64,000 nucleotides of DNA from Lysobacterales bacterium 63-13 (GTDB lineage: Bacteria; Pseudomonadota; Gammaproteobacteria; Xanthomonadales; Rhodanobacteraceae), in the NCBI GenBank assembly GCA_001899855.1, contig MKWR01000029.1, forward strand, positions 203,212 to 267,211. The letters run 5' to 3'. Shown here in pieces: positions 55,703-64,000 of the stretch; position 1 is the first letter of the stretch; every line of letters starts with the position of its first letter. Below the pieces are notes generated by a model. That model did not search any database and had not been told where the DNA came from. It worked only from the letters and a program-made list of their open reading frames with translations. Position numbers and translations under genes: made by a program.

Positions 55703-58020
55703 AAGGCGGGTTCGAAGCCGTCCTCGAAGATGGTGTCGTCCAGTTGGAGATCGAGGGTGATGCCATCGAACCAGCCGATAGTCGTCGGCGGATTGGTGAT
55801 GCCGAACTCGGTGACCACCTGGGTAATGAACAGGGAACTGTTCGAAGTCCAGTCGCCGTCCGATATCGCGATCAGTTTGGGATTGACCGGATGCTGCCAG
55901 TTGGATGAATTGGAGAGGAAGTGGTCGCCCGATGCATCGGCCGGGCCCGAGCTGCACCCCTCGCCGCCGTCGTGGCGCAATTCCCAGTTCAGGTAGAGGT
56001 AGTCCCGATTGCCGGTGCCTCCGCTGCCGGCGCGGCCCCAGCCGTTCAAGGCGTAGATGCCGGGCCCCGGCAGGTGGATGCACTGGTTCAGGCCATACAC
56101 GCGCTGCTGGTTGGGCGTACCGGCCTGGGTCACCTTGATCGAACCTGAGCTGGCGGCACCGGCGGCGTTCTGTGTGCTGTCCCAACTCGACACGCCAGCA
56201 GTCGTTGCCGGCCAGAGATTGCTGTCAGCATCGAAATCACCATTGAGCACGAGCGGCAGCAGGGATGGACGCTCGTAGGCGCCGATGTCGCGGACGAGGC
56301 CCGATTCGCGCGGCACGACGTCGAGACGACGGTTGCGTGGCACGCCAATCACATCCCATGGATTCTGGTTCACGGGATCAACGTAGTCGATGGCAGGTGA
56401 TGCCGCACGCAGTTGGAAATCGCCGCGATCGGGATCGACAAAGCGTGGAAAAGCAACCCGCGCACCGGGTGATCCCCCAAGGCTATCGCTTTCGCTGGCG
56501 ATGGTGTTTTCCACGAGCAACGGTTCGGAATTGTGCGCAAGGGTGGTCAGCCCAGGTTGCCAGATGATGGCGCGCGAAATCTCCAGGGTTCCGTTGATCG
56601 AGAGCACGTTTCCACTGCCAATGGTGTTGCCCGCCAAGGTGCTGTCTCTCAAGGCTGTCGACCCGCCGTCATCCTGGATCCTGAGGAGGTCTGAAGTTGT
56701 CGAGTTTCCGACAACGAGCAAGCTGTGCATGAACGTATAGGCATCATCGAATCCATGGAGGACATGGCCGCCGGTGTTGTCGCGAATGATGAGCTGCCCG
56801 AGCGTCAGGAATGCGTCGTTTTGCACCGTGAAGACCGCGCCCGATGTTGCCTGGCCATTCGCATTTTCGGCCCGGTTGCCCTCGATCGTGTTGCACTGCT
56901 CCTGTGGACCACAGCGGACACGCAATGGGTGCGAGTCGCACAGGTTGTCGTTGTTGAGGTGCGCCTCGGCCCCGAAGTAGTCGGTCAGGAAGTTGTCCGT
57001 ATCCAGGTAGAGGACGCTGCCCTCCTGCGCAATGTTGCCGTCGAAGCGTGTGTCGAAGGCACAAAAGCGGGCCTCGTTCCCGGTTGCAAAATCGGCGCGG
57101 GCATCGGCGTAGACCGCACCGCCCGTGTTGCTGGCACGATTCCCGTAGAGGCGGGTCGGCTGCGCGCGATCGGTGCTGAACACATTGACCTGGACGTAGC
57201 CATTGCTGTCCCCCACATTGAGTGCGATGCCGCCGCCGTAGCGTGCGGTGTTGGCGACAATCGTGCCGTTGCCGATGCCTGGCGAGCCGATGTCGACAAT
57301 GGCCGGGGCGAGCACCTGGATACCCCCGCCGTAGCCATATTGCGGCTGGTTGGTGTCGGGGTTCAGCCCGCGTGCCTCATTGCCCAGGATGGTGGAATTG
57401 GTGCCGAGCATGGTCATGTAGACATTGCCTTCGAGACGGATGCCGCCACCGGAAAACTGGGCCGTGTTGAGCTGGATGACGGTGCCGGACTCGATGCGAA
57501 GATCGGCCAGGCCGCCATCGGAAATGAAGCTGATGCCACCACCATATCCGGCAAAGTTCTGCGAAATGCCCATGTTGCGCAGGATGACGAGTCCGGTGCC
57601 CTTGAAATCCAGGCCACCGCCGTAGCCGTCGTTCACCTCATCGCCGCGGATCAGGTTGACGCGTTCGAGGATCACATCGTTGCCGCTGCCGCGGATCGTG
57701 ATCACGCTGTCCTGGCCGCCTCCCTGACCACTCAAGGTGGTGAAGCCGCTGCTTTCGCTTGCGGAGCAACTGCCGTAGCCGCCGCGGATCGTGACGTCCC
57801 GGCTGGTGATGTGCACGGCCTGGGCGCTCAGCGACGGGATCGCGATGTGCACCTCGTGCTGGCCGCTGGCCGGCAGTGCGGCAATGGCGGCATCGAGCGT
57901 TTGATGCGTGCATCCTGCATCGGAGCCCACGGTGAATATTGCTGCGCGAGCGGCAGGGTGGCACACCAACGAGGCAAGCATGACCGCTGCCAAAGAGGAT
58001 CGGATGCTGGATCGTGACAT
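55699..58020 (-). CDS. Secreted right-handed beta-helix protein with C-terminal IFEDGFE motif
   Basis: 773-aa exported protein. ATG 58020 (MSRSSIRSS) has GAGAGAGA upstream and gives a signal peptide cut near ARA|AIF. The mature chain has repeated YGGGI/SGGGI turns with NxA (GYGGGISF, FSGGGIRLEG, YGYGGGIQV, RYGGGIALN), typical of right-handed parallel beta-helices and polymorphic outer membrane proteins. A DIGAYERP segment at about 600 is followed by a separate beta-sandwich-like C-terminal domain (about 605-760), and the end DDTIFEDGFEPAL. No autotransporter barrel is present. It is the third gene in a row with the sigma factor and kinase. Confidence 0.8.
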   Translation of the reverse strand: MSRSSIRSSLAAVMLASLVCHPAARAAIFTVGSDAGCTHQTLDAAIAALPASGQHEVHIAIPSLSAQAVHITSRDVTIRGGYGSCSASESSGFTTLSGQGGGQDSVITIRGSGNDVILERVNLIRGDEVNDGYGGGLDFKGTGLVILRNMGISQNFAGYGGGISFISDGGLADLRIESGTVIQLNTAQFSGGGIRLEGNVYMTMLGTNSTILGNEARGLNPDTNQPQYGYGGGIQVLAPAIVDIGSPGIGNGTIVANTARYGGGIALNVGDSNGYVQVNVFSTDRAQPTRLYGNRASNTGGAVYADARADFATGNEARFCAFDTRFDGNIAQEGSVLYLDTDNFLTDYFGAEAHLNNDNLCDSHPLRVRCGPQEQCNTIEGNRAENANGQATSGAVFTVQNDAFLTLGQLIIRDNTGGHVLHGFDDAYTFMHSLLVVGNSTTSDLLRIQDDGGSTALRDSTLAGNTIGSGNVLSINGTLEISRAIIWQPGLTTLAHNSEPLLVENTIASESDSLGGSPGARVAFPRFVDPDRGDFQLRAASPAIDYVDPVNQNPWDVIGVPRNRRLDVVPRESGLVRDIGAYERPSLLPLVLNGDFDADSNLWPATTAGVSSWDSTQNAAGAASSGSIKVTQAGTPNQQRVYGLNQCIHLPGPGIYALNGWGRAGSGGTGNRDYLYLNWELRHDGGEGCSSGPADASGDHFLSNSSNWQHPVNPKLIAISDGDWTSNSSLFITQVVTEFGITNPPTTIGWFDGITLDLQLDDTIFEDGFEPAL

Positions 58021-58169
58021 GACGCGTCTCTCTCGAAATCCCGGCGTGTTCCGGTGCATTCGAGGAACGCTGTGCAAGGAGGCATTGTGTCATTTCGGCG
58101 AATGACCCGGCGGCGATCCGCATGCTGCGCCACGGGTCCACGTGGTGCCGCTATGCGTTCTGCGTTGCC

Positions 58170-60962
58170 CTATAGCCCGAGCGTGGCGCGATCCTGCTCC
58201 GCGAGCAGGAGTGTCGGCGCAGCCAGGGTGCGTGCCTGGGCGATGGATCGTGCGGCTGCGGCGGCATCGTTGTCGGCCTGTTCGGCGCGGGTACGCAAGG
58301 CCAGCAGCGTGGTGAGTTTCAAGGTCGCGACGGGATTGGTCGCCTGCTGCCGCGTGAACGCCAACTCCGCCTCCGCGCGTGCCTCGCGGCTGCGTCGGAG
58401 GGCCATCAGGGCATTCGTTCGTTGCACACGACAATCGATTTCGCTGGTCTTGTCCGGAATATCGAGTGCCTGGACGATGGCAAGGCCGTTGTCGATCTCG
58501 CCGAGGGCAAGTTCAGGCTGGCCCCGCGCAACGGCCAGTTGTCCGGCGATGCAATGCGCATCCGCGTTGCCAACGTCGGCGGGCGAGTTGATCCTGGCCA
58601 GCCCTGCCTTCGCCTCGTCCAACAAGGCCGCGGCCTGGTCGTGGCGTCCGAGTTCGATCAAGGTCCGCGACCAGTGCAGACGGGTGCGTTCCAGCTCCCA
58701 TTGCAGTCCGACCTGTTCGACATGCGCAGCGAACACCGCGTGCGTCGACTGATAAAGGCGCTCCGCCGCGACGAGTTCATGCCGCTGCCGATGCCAGCGC
58801 GCCAGCAGTTGCAAGGTCAGTCCGGCATCTGCGCTCTGCGCGCCGCGGGTCTCGATGTCGATCTGCCGTGACTCGTCGAGTGCCGCCTTGGCCTGGTCGA
58901 ACCGCTCCATGTCGATGAGGAATTCGGCGTAGCCGCGCAAGCCCTGCGACAAACGGAAGTAGGGCGCGGCGCCGACGCTGCGCATCAGCGCGTTGCCCTC
59001 CGTGTACAAGGCCTCGACTTCATTGAATTTGCCGAGCCGGTACTTGGACCGGGCCAGGTGATAGAGGTTGCGGGCCAGGGTTTCATTGCGAGGCAGGCCC
59101 AGCCGCCGCCAGCGCGTGATGGCTTCGGTGAGCAGGACTTCGCTGTCGGCGTAGCGGTTGAGCTTGCTGAAGACCTGACCGAGAAACGCTGCGGTGGAGA
59201 CGCTGTCGATCGAGTCGGCACCGAACACCCGTTGTGCCTTCTTCAATGCGCGATGGCCGATTTCGACGGCGCCGTCCGCATCGTCGGCATAGGCGCGCGT
59301 TGCCGCGTACAGAAGCAAGGCCGAGACCGCGCCCTCGGTATCCACGCCATCCAGCACGGGCAGCAGACCCTTCATCAGGCTGTCGGCTTCGGCCGTTCGG
59401 TCGGTGTCGTGCAGGAGATTGCCCTTGCTGACCATCGCGGCGATCCATTCGGGCGACGCCGCGCTGCTGCCCTGCTCGTGCAGGTGCACGATGGCTTCGT
59501 TGATCAACCGTTCGGCCTGGCGGTTGTCGCCGTTGCTGCGCGCGACTTCGGCCAAGGTGGTAAACAGCTGCGCGCGCACGAGGGGATCGAGATCGGAGTC
59601 CTCGCGTGCGTTCTTCGCCGCTTGCGCCACCAGGGCTTCGGGCGTGGGCCTGTCCGCCTTGGGCAGGTCGGCGCTGGCGGTCGCCAGCAAGTCGACGATG
59701 AAATCGAGCGTGGTGTTCGCGCGCACGGTCGCGCGTTCGGCCAGGGCGGCCTGTTCGCGGGCCAGCCGCGCCTGCCACAGCGCCATGCCCAATGCGGCCA
59801 GGATGGCCAGCAGAAAGGCCACCGTACTGGCGACGCCGCCCTTGTGGCGCAGCATGAACTTGCGCGTGCGATACCAGCGCGAGGGGATCTGTGCGGAGAC
59901 CGGCTGCCTGGCGAGCAGGCGTTCGATGTCGTCGGCGAGTCGTCCGGCCGAGGCATAGCGACGTGCCGGGTCGGCATCCAGCGCCTTGAGGATGATCGCG
60001 TCCAGGTCGCCGCGCACCTGCCGGCGGGTAATCGAGGTCAAGGTTGCGGCACCGGTGCCCGGGTTGTCGTTGGTGATCCGGCTCGATGGCGTGCGACCGC
60101 TGCCGTCGTTGACGCGCTCCCCCGTCACCAGTTCACCGAGCAGGACGCCCAGCGCGTAGACATCCGTAGCCGTGGTGATCGGACCATCGTCGCGCTGTTC
60201 CGGAGCGGCGTATGCCGGGGTGAAGGCGGGCATCTGCGTGCGCGCCGACTCATCCTCTTCGGCCAGCAGCTTGGCGATGCCGAAATCGAGCAGCTTGACC
60301 TCGCCGTCCTCCGTGACCAGAACGTTCGAAGGCTTCAGGTCGCGATGCACGATCAGGGCGCGGTGCGCAGCCTCGACGGCGGCACAGACCACGCCGAACA
60401 GGCGCAGGCGTTCGTCCAGTTCCAGGCCCCGCGCGCGGGCGAAGTCGGTGATCGTGCTGCCCTCGACCAGCTCCAGGGCGATGTAGGGCAGGCCGGATTC
60501 GTGGACGCCGCCCTCGATCATGCGCGCGATGTTGGGATGGCGCAGCTGGATCAAGGCGCGCTGCTCGCGGCGGAACAGGCGTTGCGCTTCCGGGCTGTAG
60601 AGGCCGCGCCGCATCAGCTTGAGGGCGACCTGCTGGGTAGCCCCTTCGATATCGCGAACGGCGCGGAACACGGTCGAGGAACCGCCTTCGCCAATCACTT
60701 CGAGCAGGTCGAACGGGCCGACGTGACTCCCGGGGGGCAGGGCATCCTGCGGGCGTTCCGGCCCAATGGCCTTGATGATGCGCTCGAAGCCGTCCGCTTG
60801 CAGGGGCTCGTGGGTGTCCTCGTCGGCGGCCAACAGGGCCTCGATGCGGGCGCGCTGTGCCGGATCCGTGCAGTGCTGGTCGAGGAATGCCCGACGCGCG
60901 CCCGCGTCCAGCACGACAGCGGCATCGAAAAGATCGCGAACGGAGCGGGAATCCGTCTTCAT
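58170..60962 (-). CDS. Transmembrane serine/threonine protein kinase with periplasmic repeat domain
   Basis: Hanks-type kinase of about 930 aa. A short N-terminal helical region (1-80) is followed by a kinase domain (about 84-350): glycine loop GEGGSSTVF (91-99), Lys115 in VALKLM, catalytic HRDLKPSN (Asp208), DFG (226-228), APE (253-255). One membrane segment lies at about 377-395. The C-terminal 520 residues, predicted periplasmic, are helical TPR-like repeats. ATG 60962 is 27 bp downstream of the ECF sigma gene. Such kinase/sigma pairs are frequent in Lysobacterales. The signal sensed outside is unknown. Confidence 0.9.
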   Translation of the reverse strand: MKTDSRSVRDLFDAAVVLDAGARRAFLDQHCTDPAQRARIEALLAADEDTHEPLQADGFERIIKAIGPERPQDALPPGSHVGPFDLLEVIGEGGSSTVFRAVRDIEGATQQVALKLMRRGLYSPEAQRLFRREQRALIQLRHPNIARMIEGGVHESGLPYIALELVEGSTITDFARARGLELDERLRLFGVVCAAVEAAHRALIVHRDLKPSNVLVTEDGEVKLLDFGIAKLLAEEDESARTQMPAFTPAYAAPEQRDDGPITTATDVYALGVLLGELVTGERVNDGSGRTPSSRITNDNPGTGAATLTSITRRQVRGDLDAIILKALDADPARRYASAGRLADDIERLLARQPVSAQIPSRWYRTRKFMLRHKGGVASTVAFLLAILAALGMALWQARLAREQAALAERATVRANTTLDFIVDLLATASADLPKADRPTPEALVAQAAKNAREDSDLDPLVRAQLFTTLAEVARSNGDNRQAERLINEAIVHLHEQGSSAASPEWIAAMVSKGNLLHDTDRTAEADSLMKGLLPVLDGVDTEGAVSALLLYAATRAYADDADGAVEIGHRALKKAQRVFGADSIDSVSTAAFLGQVFSKLNRYADSEVLLTEAITRWRRLGLPRNETLARNLYHLARSKYRLGKFNEVEALYTEGNALMRSVGAAPYFRLSQGLRGYAEFLIDMERFDQAKAALDESRQIDIETRGAQSADAGLTLQLLARWHRQRHELVAAERLYQSTHAVFAAHVEQVGLQWELERTRLHWSRTLIELGRHDQAAALLDEAKAGLARINSPADVGNADAHCIAGQLAVARGQPELALGEIDNGLAIVQALDIPDKTSEIDCRVQRTNALMALRRSREARAEAELAFTRQQATNPVATLKLTTLLALRTRAEQADNDAAAAARSIAQARTLAAPTLLLAEQDRATLGL

Positions 60963-60989
60963 GGTGCAATCCACAAACGCCGTTCGGCG

Positions 60990-61541
60990 TCAGCGCGTGT
61001 CATCGAGCTGCTGCTTGAGGAAGGCGCGGGCGAACCGCCAGTCACGGGCGATCGTGCTGCGCGCGACGCCGAGTGTTTCGCCGATCTGTTCCTGGCCCAG
61101 GCCGGCGAACCAGGTCAGTTCGACGACCTGGGCGGCGCGCGCGTCCACCTCGGACAAGGCCTGCAAGGCGGCCTCCACGGCGAGGGCCTGCTCGGCGCTG
61201 TCGATGGCCAGTCGATAGTCGCTGCCGGTCAGCGTCGTGCGCAACCAGTCGCCGCCGGCACGCAGGCGCAGGCGATCACGCGCCCGATCTGCGAGCAGGT
61301 GGCGCATGGCGCGCGCGGCGTAGGCGAAAAACTGGTTTGCATGGGCAAAGCCGAGCTCGCGGTTGCTGCCCATGCGCAAATACAAATCGTGAACCAGCGC
61401 GGTCGTGTCGAGGGTGCCGTGGACACCCCCGGACAGGCGCTTGCCGGCCATCCCCTTCAGCCGATCGTAAACCTGGCTGAACAGGGTATCGGTATCGAGC
61501 GGTATCGTTGCCGGATTGGCCGGTTGTGCCGCGTCATCCAT
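60990..61541 (-). CDS. ECF-family RNA polymerase sigma factor (partner of STK)
   Basis: 183-aa sigma-70-like factor of the group often found next to serine/threonine kinases. Region 2 includes ALVHDLYLRMG and FFAYAARAMRHLLADRAR. Region 4 includes VVELTWFAGLGQEQIGETLGVARSTIARDWRFAR, the helix-turn-helix. ATG 61541 matches the family start. No anti-sigma gene is nearby; kinase phosphorylation is thus the likely control. Divergent from the DUF3224 gene. Confidence 0.91.
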   Translation of the reverse strand: MDDAAQPANPATIPLDTDTLFSQVYDRLKGMAGKRLSGGVHGTLDTTALVHDLYLRMGSNRELGFAHANQFFAYAARAMRHLLADRARDRLRLRAGGDWLRTTLTGSDYRLAIDSAEQALAVEAALQALSEVDARAAQVVELTWFAGLGQEQIGETLGVARSTIARDWRFARAFLKQQLDDTR

Positions 61542-61650
61542 CAGCGCTTCCTCCGCCACGCAGTCTACTCCCGCAGCACTGCGTGCATGCGCTTGCGCGC
61601 TGCCCGTCGCGCGTGCATCGTTCGCCACTTCAATCTGCGCGAGGCCCGCA

Positions 61651-62055
61651 ATGAACCGACACGCGACCGGCACCTTCGAGGTCAAGCTGAATCCACTGGA
61701 TCTCGCCGAGGTCGGCGCAGGCGAGACGCGCGGGCGCATCTCGATCAACAAGACCTTCCACGGCGATCTTGAGGCAACCAGCATCGGCGAGATGCTCAGC
61801 GCGATGACCGAAGTCAAGGGCTCGGCGGGCTATGTGGCGATGGAACGGGTGGTCGGTACCCTGCAGGGGCGCCAGGGCAGTTTCGTGCTGCAGCACTCGG
61901 GCACCATGAATCGCGGCGAGCCGAGCCTGAGCGTGACCGTGGTGCCGGATTCGGGCACGGCGGAACTGGCCGGCCTGAGCGGTTCGTTGACGATCACCAT
62001 ACGCGAAGGTGTGCATTGTTACGGGCTGGATTACCGCTTCGACGACGTCGCCTGA
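61651..62055 (+). CDS. DUF3224 family protein
   Basis: 134-aa cytoplasmic-looking beta-barrel protein of the DUF3224 family, with opening ATGTFEVKLNP, ISINKTFHGDLEATSIGEML, GYVAMERVVGTL and the conserved FVLQHSGTM. Family function is unknown (lipocalin-like fold suspected). It is divergent from the sigma factor and lies 135 bp before yajC. Confidence 0.83.
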   Translation: MNRHATGTFEVKLNPLDLAEVGAGETRGRISINKTFHGDLEATSIGEMLSAMTEVKGSAGYVAMERVVGTLQGRQGSFVLQHSGTMNRGEPSLSVTVVPDSGTAELAGLSGSLTITIREGVHCYGLDYRFDDVA

Positions 62056-62190
62056 GGCCGTGCGGACCCGGCCCGGCCAAACCGGCGTCGCCGGCCGCGA
62101 CGATGCGCTCATGCCGCTGGCATGGCATAATCCGCGACCTTTTTCGCCTTCCGGTGCATGCCGGCGGCGTTGCAAACCCCCGGAGTCGCA

Positions 62191-62523
62191 ATGGATTTCC
62201 TGATCAGTTCCGCCCATGCACAGGCCGCCACCGGCGCTGCCGCACCCAACCCGCTGATGTCTTTCCTGCCGCTGATCATCATCTTCGGCATTTTCTATTT
62301 CATGCTGATCCGTCCGCAGATGAAGCGGGCCAAGGAAGCGCGGGCGATGGTTGCGGCCCTGGCCAAGGGCGATGAAGTGCTGACCAATGGCGGCCTGCTC
62401 GGTCGCATCGAGGACATCAGCGACACCTTCGTCACCCTCGAGATCGCCGACAAGGTCAGCGTGAAGCTGCAGAAGAACGCGATCACCGCCGTGCTGCCCA
62501 AGGGCACGATCAAGCAGGCTTGA
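62191..62523 (+). CDS. yajC: Preprotein translocase subunit YajC
   Basis: 110-aa single-pass inner-membrane protein that joins SecDF. One helix (about 30-50, FLPLIIIFGIFYFMLIRPQ) is followed by a cytoplasmic domain with the family RPQMKRAKE and DEVLTNGGLLGRI. ATG 62191 is at the family N-terminus; an ATG 33 bases upstream is in frame but atypical. It precedes secD by 145 bp. tgt and queA, the usual upstream partners, are not here. Confidence 0.94.
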   Translation: MDFLISSAHAQAATGAAAPNPLMSFLPLIIIFGIFYFMLIRPQMKRAKEARAMVAALAKGDEVLTNGGLLGRIEDISDTFVTLEIADKVSVKLQKNAITAVLPKGTIKQA

Positions 62524-62547
62524 GTCAACCCGGCCAACACCCCACTG

Positions 62548-62583
62548 CAATGCAGCGGTGGATCCGGCCCCCTGGGCCGGTTT
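62548..62583 (+). promoter_or_regulatory. Two hairpins between yajC and secD
   Basis: First hairpin: CCACTGCA/TGCAGCGG (8-bp arms, one mismatch), centred near 62550. Second: CCGGCCC-CCT-GGGCCGG at 62564-62580, followed by TTTG. The short T-run makes the second a weak terminator or attenuator candidate that could set the yajC to secD ratio. Confidence 0.4.
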
Positions 62584-62668
62584 GCCGCGATGCCATTCGC
62601 AGCGGGTCATTGGCTGAACAGACGTTCCACCAACAGATCGGCAACAGCGTAGAACTGGATTTGTACGA

Positions 62669-64000
62669 ATGAACGATTTTCCCCGCTGGAAACACTTCCT
62701 GGTCGCCGCCGTGGCGCTGCTGGGCATCCTGTACGCAATACCGTCGCTGTATCAGAAGCAGCCTGCCGTGCAGGTGCTGGCCAACAAGGGTGCCGCAGTC
62801 GACGAGGCGGTGAAGGAACGTGCCTTGCAGGCCCTGCAGACGCGAAAGATCACCTTCGATGAAGTCACCATCAAGGACGAGCGCCTGCTGGTGACCTTCG
62901 CCAACACCGATTCGCAACTGGCCGCGGCCAGTGCACTGCGCAGCGACCTCGGCGACGGGTTCACCGTTGCCTTGAACCTGGCCTCGACCGTGCCGGCCTG
63001 GCTGCGTGCCATCGGTGCCAACTCGATGCCGCTCGGCCTCGACCTTCAGGGCGGCGTGCACTTCCTCATGGAGGTCGACCAGAAGAGCGTGCTCGACGTC
63101 CAGGAACAGCGTTACGTCGATGACATCCGCTCGCTGGCGCGCGACAAGAACATCCGCAACGTCAAGGTCAGCCGTGGCGCGCAGGGCATCGTCGTGCAGG
63201 CCAACAGCAGCGAGGACCTCGATGTCATCGCCCTGGCCATCGGCCGCGATGCCACCGACCTCATTGTTTCCGACGGCCCGTCGATTGGCGGCTCCCCAAG
63301 CCTGATCGCCAAGGTCAAGCCCGAGCGCATCAAGCAGATTGCCGACAACACCATCAAGCAGAACGTTGCCACCCTGCGCAACCGCATCAACTCGCTGGGC
63401 GTGGCCGAGCCGATGATCGTGCAGCAGGGCGACAGCCGCATCGTCGTCGAACTGCCGGGCCTGCAGGACACCGCCGAGGCGAAGAAACTGCTCGGCGCGA
63501 CCGCCACGCTCGACTATCGCGCGGTCGACGAGAGCGTCAACGTCGCCGAAGCGATGCGCACCGGCGCGGTGCCGCCCGATTCGCGCATTTATTACTTCAA
63601 GGATGGCCGACCGGCCGTGCTGAAGAAGAAGGTCATCGTCACCGGCGACGAGCTGGTCGATGCATCGAGTGCCGTCGATGAACAAACCGGCACGCCCGCG
63701 GTTTCGGTGACCCTGAACTCGGCCGGTGCCCGCAAGATGCTTGATTTCACCACGCAGAACGTCGGCAAGGGCATGGCCGTCGTCCTCGTCGAACGCACGC
63801 CGGAAGTGCGCGTCGTCGATGGCAAGGAAGTGCGCAGCGCCAAGATCACCGAGGAAATCATCAGTCTGGCGACCATCCGCGGCGTGTTCTCGAACAAGTT
63901 CCAGACCACCGGGCTCGACAGCGCCAAGGCCGCTTCGGATCTGGCCCTGATGCTGCGTTCGGGTTCGCTGGCCGCACCCGTCGACATCGTCCAGGAGCGC
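62669..64000 (+). CDS. secD: Protein translocase subunit SecD (partial, cut by window end)
   Basis: First 444 codons of SecD, the large periplasmic-domain partner of SecF that uses proton-motive force to complete protein export. Membrane segment 1 is at about 8-28. The P1 domain includes the signature MPLGLDLQGGVHFLMEV at about 117-133 (D1 motif). RINSLGVAEPMIVQQG and the P4-type region follow. The C-terminal membrane domain lies outside the window. ATG 62669 is the family start. Confidence 0.96.
   Translation, partial: MNDFPRWKHFLVAAVALLGILYAIPSLYQKQPAVQVLANKGAAVDEAVKERALQALQTRKITFDEVTIKDERLLVTFANTDSQLAAASALRSDLGDGFTVALNLASTVPAWLRAIGANSMPLGLDLQGGVHFLMEVDQKSVLDVQEQRYVDDIRSLARDKNIRNVKVSRGAQGIVVQANSSEDLDVIALAIGRDATDLIVSDGPSIGGSPSLIAKVKPERIKQIADNTIKQNVATLRNRINSLGVAEPMIVQQGDSRIVVELPGLQDTAEAKKLLGATATLDYRAVDESVNVAEAMRTGAVPPDSRIYYFKDGRPAVLKKKVIVTGDELVDASSAVDEQTGTPAVSVTLNSAGARKMLDFTTQNVGKGMAVVLVERTPEVRVVDGKEVRSAKITEEIISLATIRGVFSNKFQTTGLDSAKAASDLALMLRSGSLAAPVDIVQER

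Noticed and set aside
1-64000. tRNA, rRNA, transposase or prophage genes
   Set aside because: I looked for clover-leaf acceptor ends, rRNA-like stretches and integrase/transposase motifs and saw none; a covariance-model search could still find a small RNA I missed.

Overview
The window is a 64 kb piece of a GC-rich gammaproteobacterial chromosome. Gene content and order point to the Lysobacterales (Xanthomonadales), probably near Rhodanobacteraceae or Lysobacteraceae. Supporting signs are the rlpA-dac-ybeD-lipB-lipA string, the pyrH-frr-uppS-cdsA-dxr-rseP-bamA-skp-lpxD-fabZ-lpxA-lpxB-rnhB-dnaE-accA string, dispersed GGGAATC-type intergenic repeats, and secreted proteins carrying an 'IFxDGF[ED]' motif. 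I read 56 protein-coding genes with reasonable support. I saw no rRNA, tRNA, CRISPR array or transposase. secD is cut by the right edge.

Left part (1-26.3 kb): envelope and cofactor genes (rlpA, a PBP5/6 carboxypeptidase, ybeD, lipB, lipA, prc); then on the minus strand an M17 aminopeptidase, a HAD phosphatase and an orphan PstS-like binding protein. A short gspL-gspM-gspN operon follows, without the other type II secretion genes, then a histidinol-phosphatase-like gene. Next comes an iron uptake operon (TonB-dependent siderophore receptor, piuC hydroxylase, Sel1 protein) behind a 7-1-7 Fur-like palindrome. A NarL-type two-component pair, nudE-cysQ, a REC-REC-PAS-GGDEF-EAL protein, an MFS exporter and mazG complete this part.

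Middle (26.3-47.3 kb): a 114-bp tandem repeat array and a GSGD-repeat secreted protein precede a long minus-strand block of essential genes, read from pyrH (47.3 kb) down to accA (27.7 kb). It covers UMP kinase, ribosome recycling, undecaprenyl-PP and phospholipid precursors, isoprenoids, sigma-E proteolysis, outer membrane protein assembly, lipid A synthesis, RNase HII, DNA polymerase III alpha and fatty acid synthesis. Two departures stand out. An LtaS/sulfatase-fold membrane protein lies between lpxB and rnhB. The lpxB reading frame contains one dispersed repeat and starts inside the arm of another.

Right part (47.3-64 kb): a more accessory region. It holds a YadA-head-like repeat protein without a membrane anchor, coupled to a small DGFE-motif protein; a possible small basic ORF behind an inverted repeat and a perfect Shine-Dalgarno sequence; a beta-propeller protein and a beta-helix protein that both end in the DGF[ED] motif; ppk2, moaB, a TPR/O-GlcNAc-transferase-like protein and corA. 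An ECF sigma factor/serine-threonine kinase pair is co-directional with the beta-helix gene. A DUF3224 gene, yajC and the start of secD close the window.

Most worth a second look: the shared IFxDGF[ED] motif, the repeat-derived segments in lpxB, the 114-bp array, the anchorless head protein, and the small ORF whose ideal Shine-Dalgarno faces an ATC codon.
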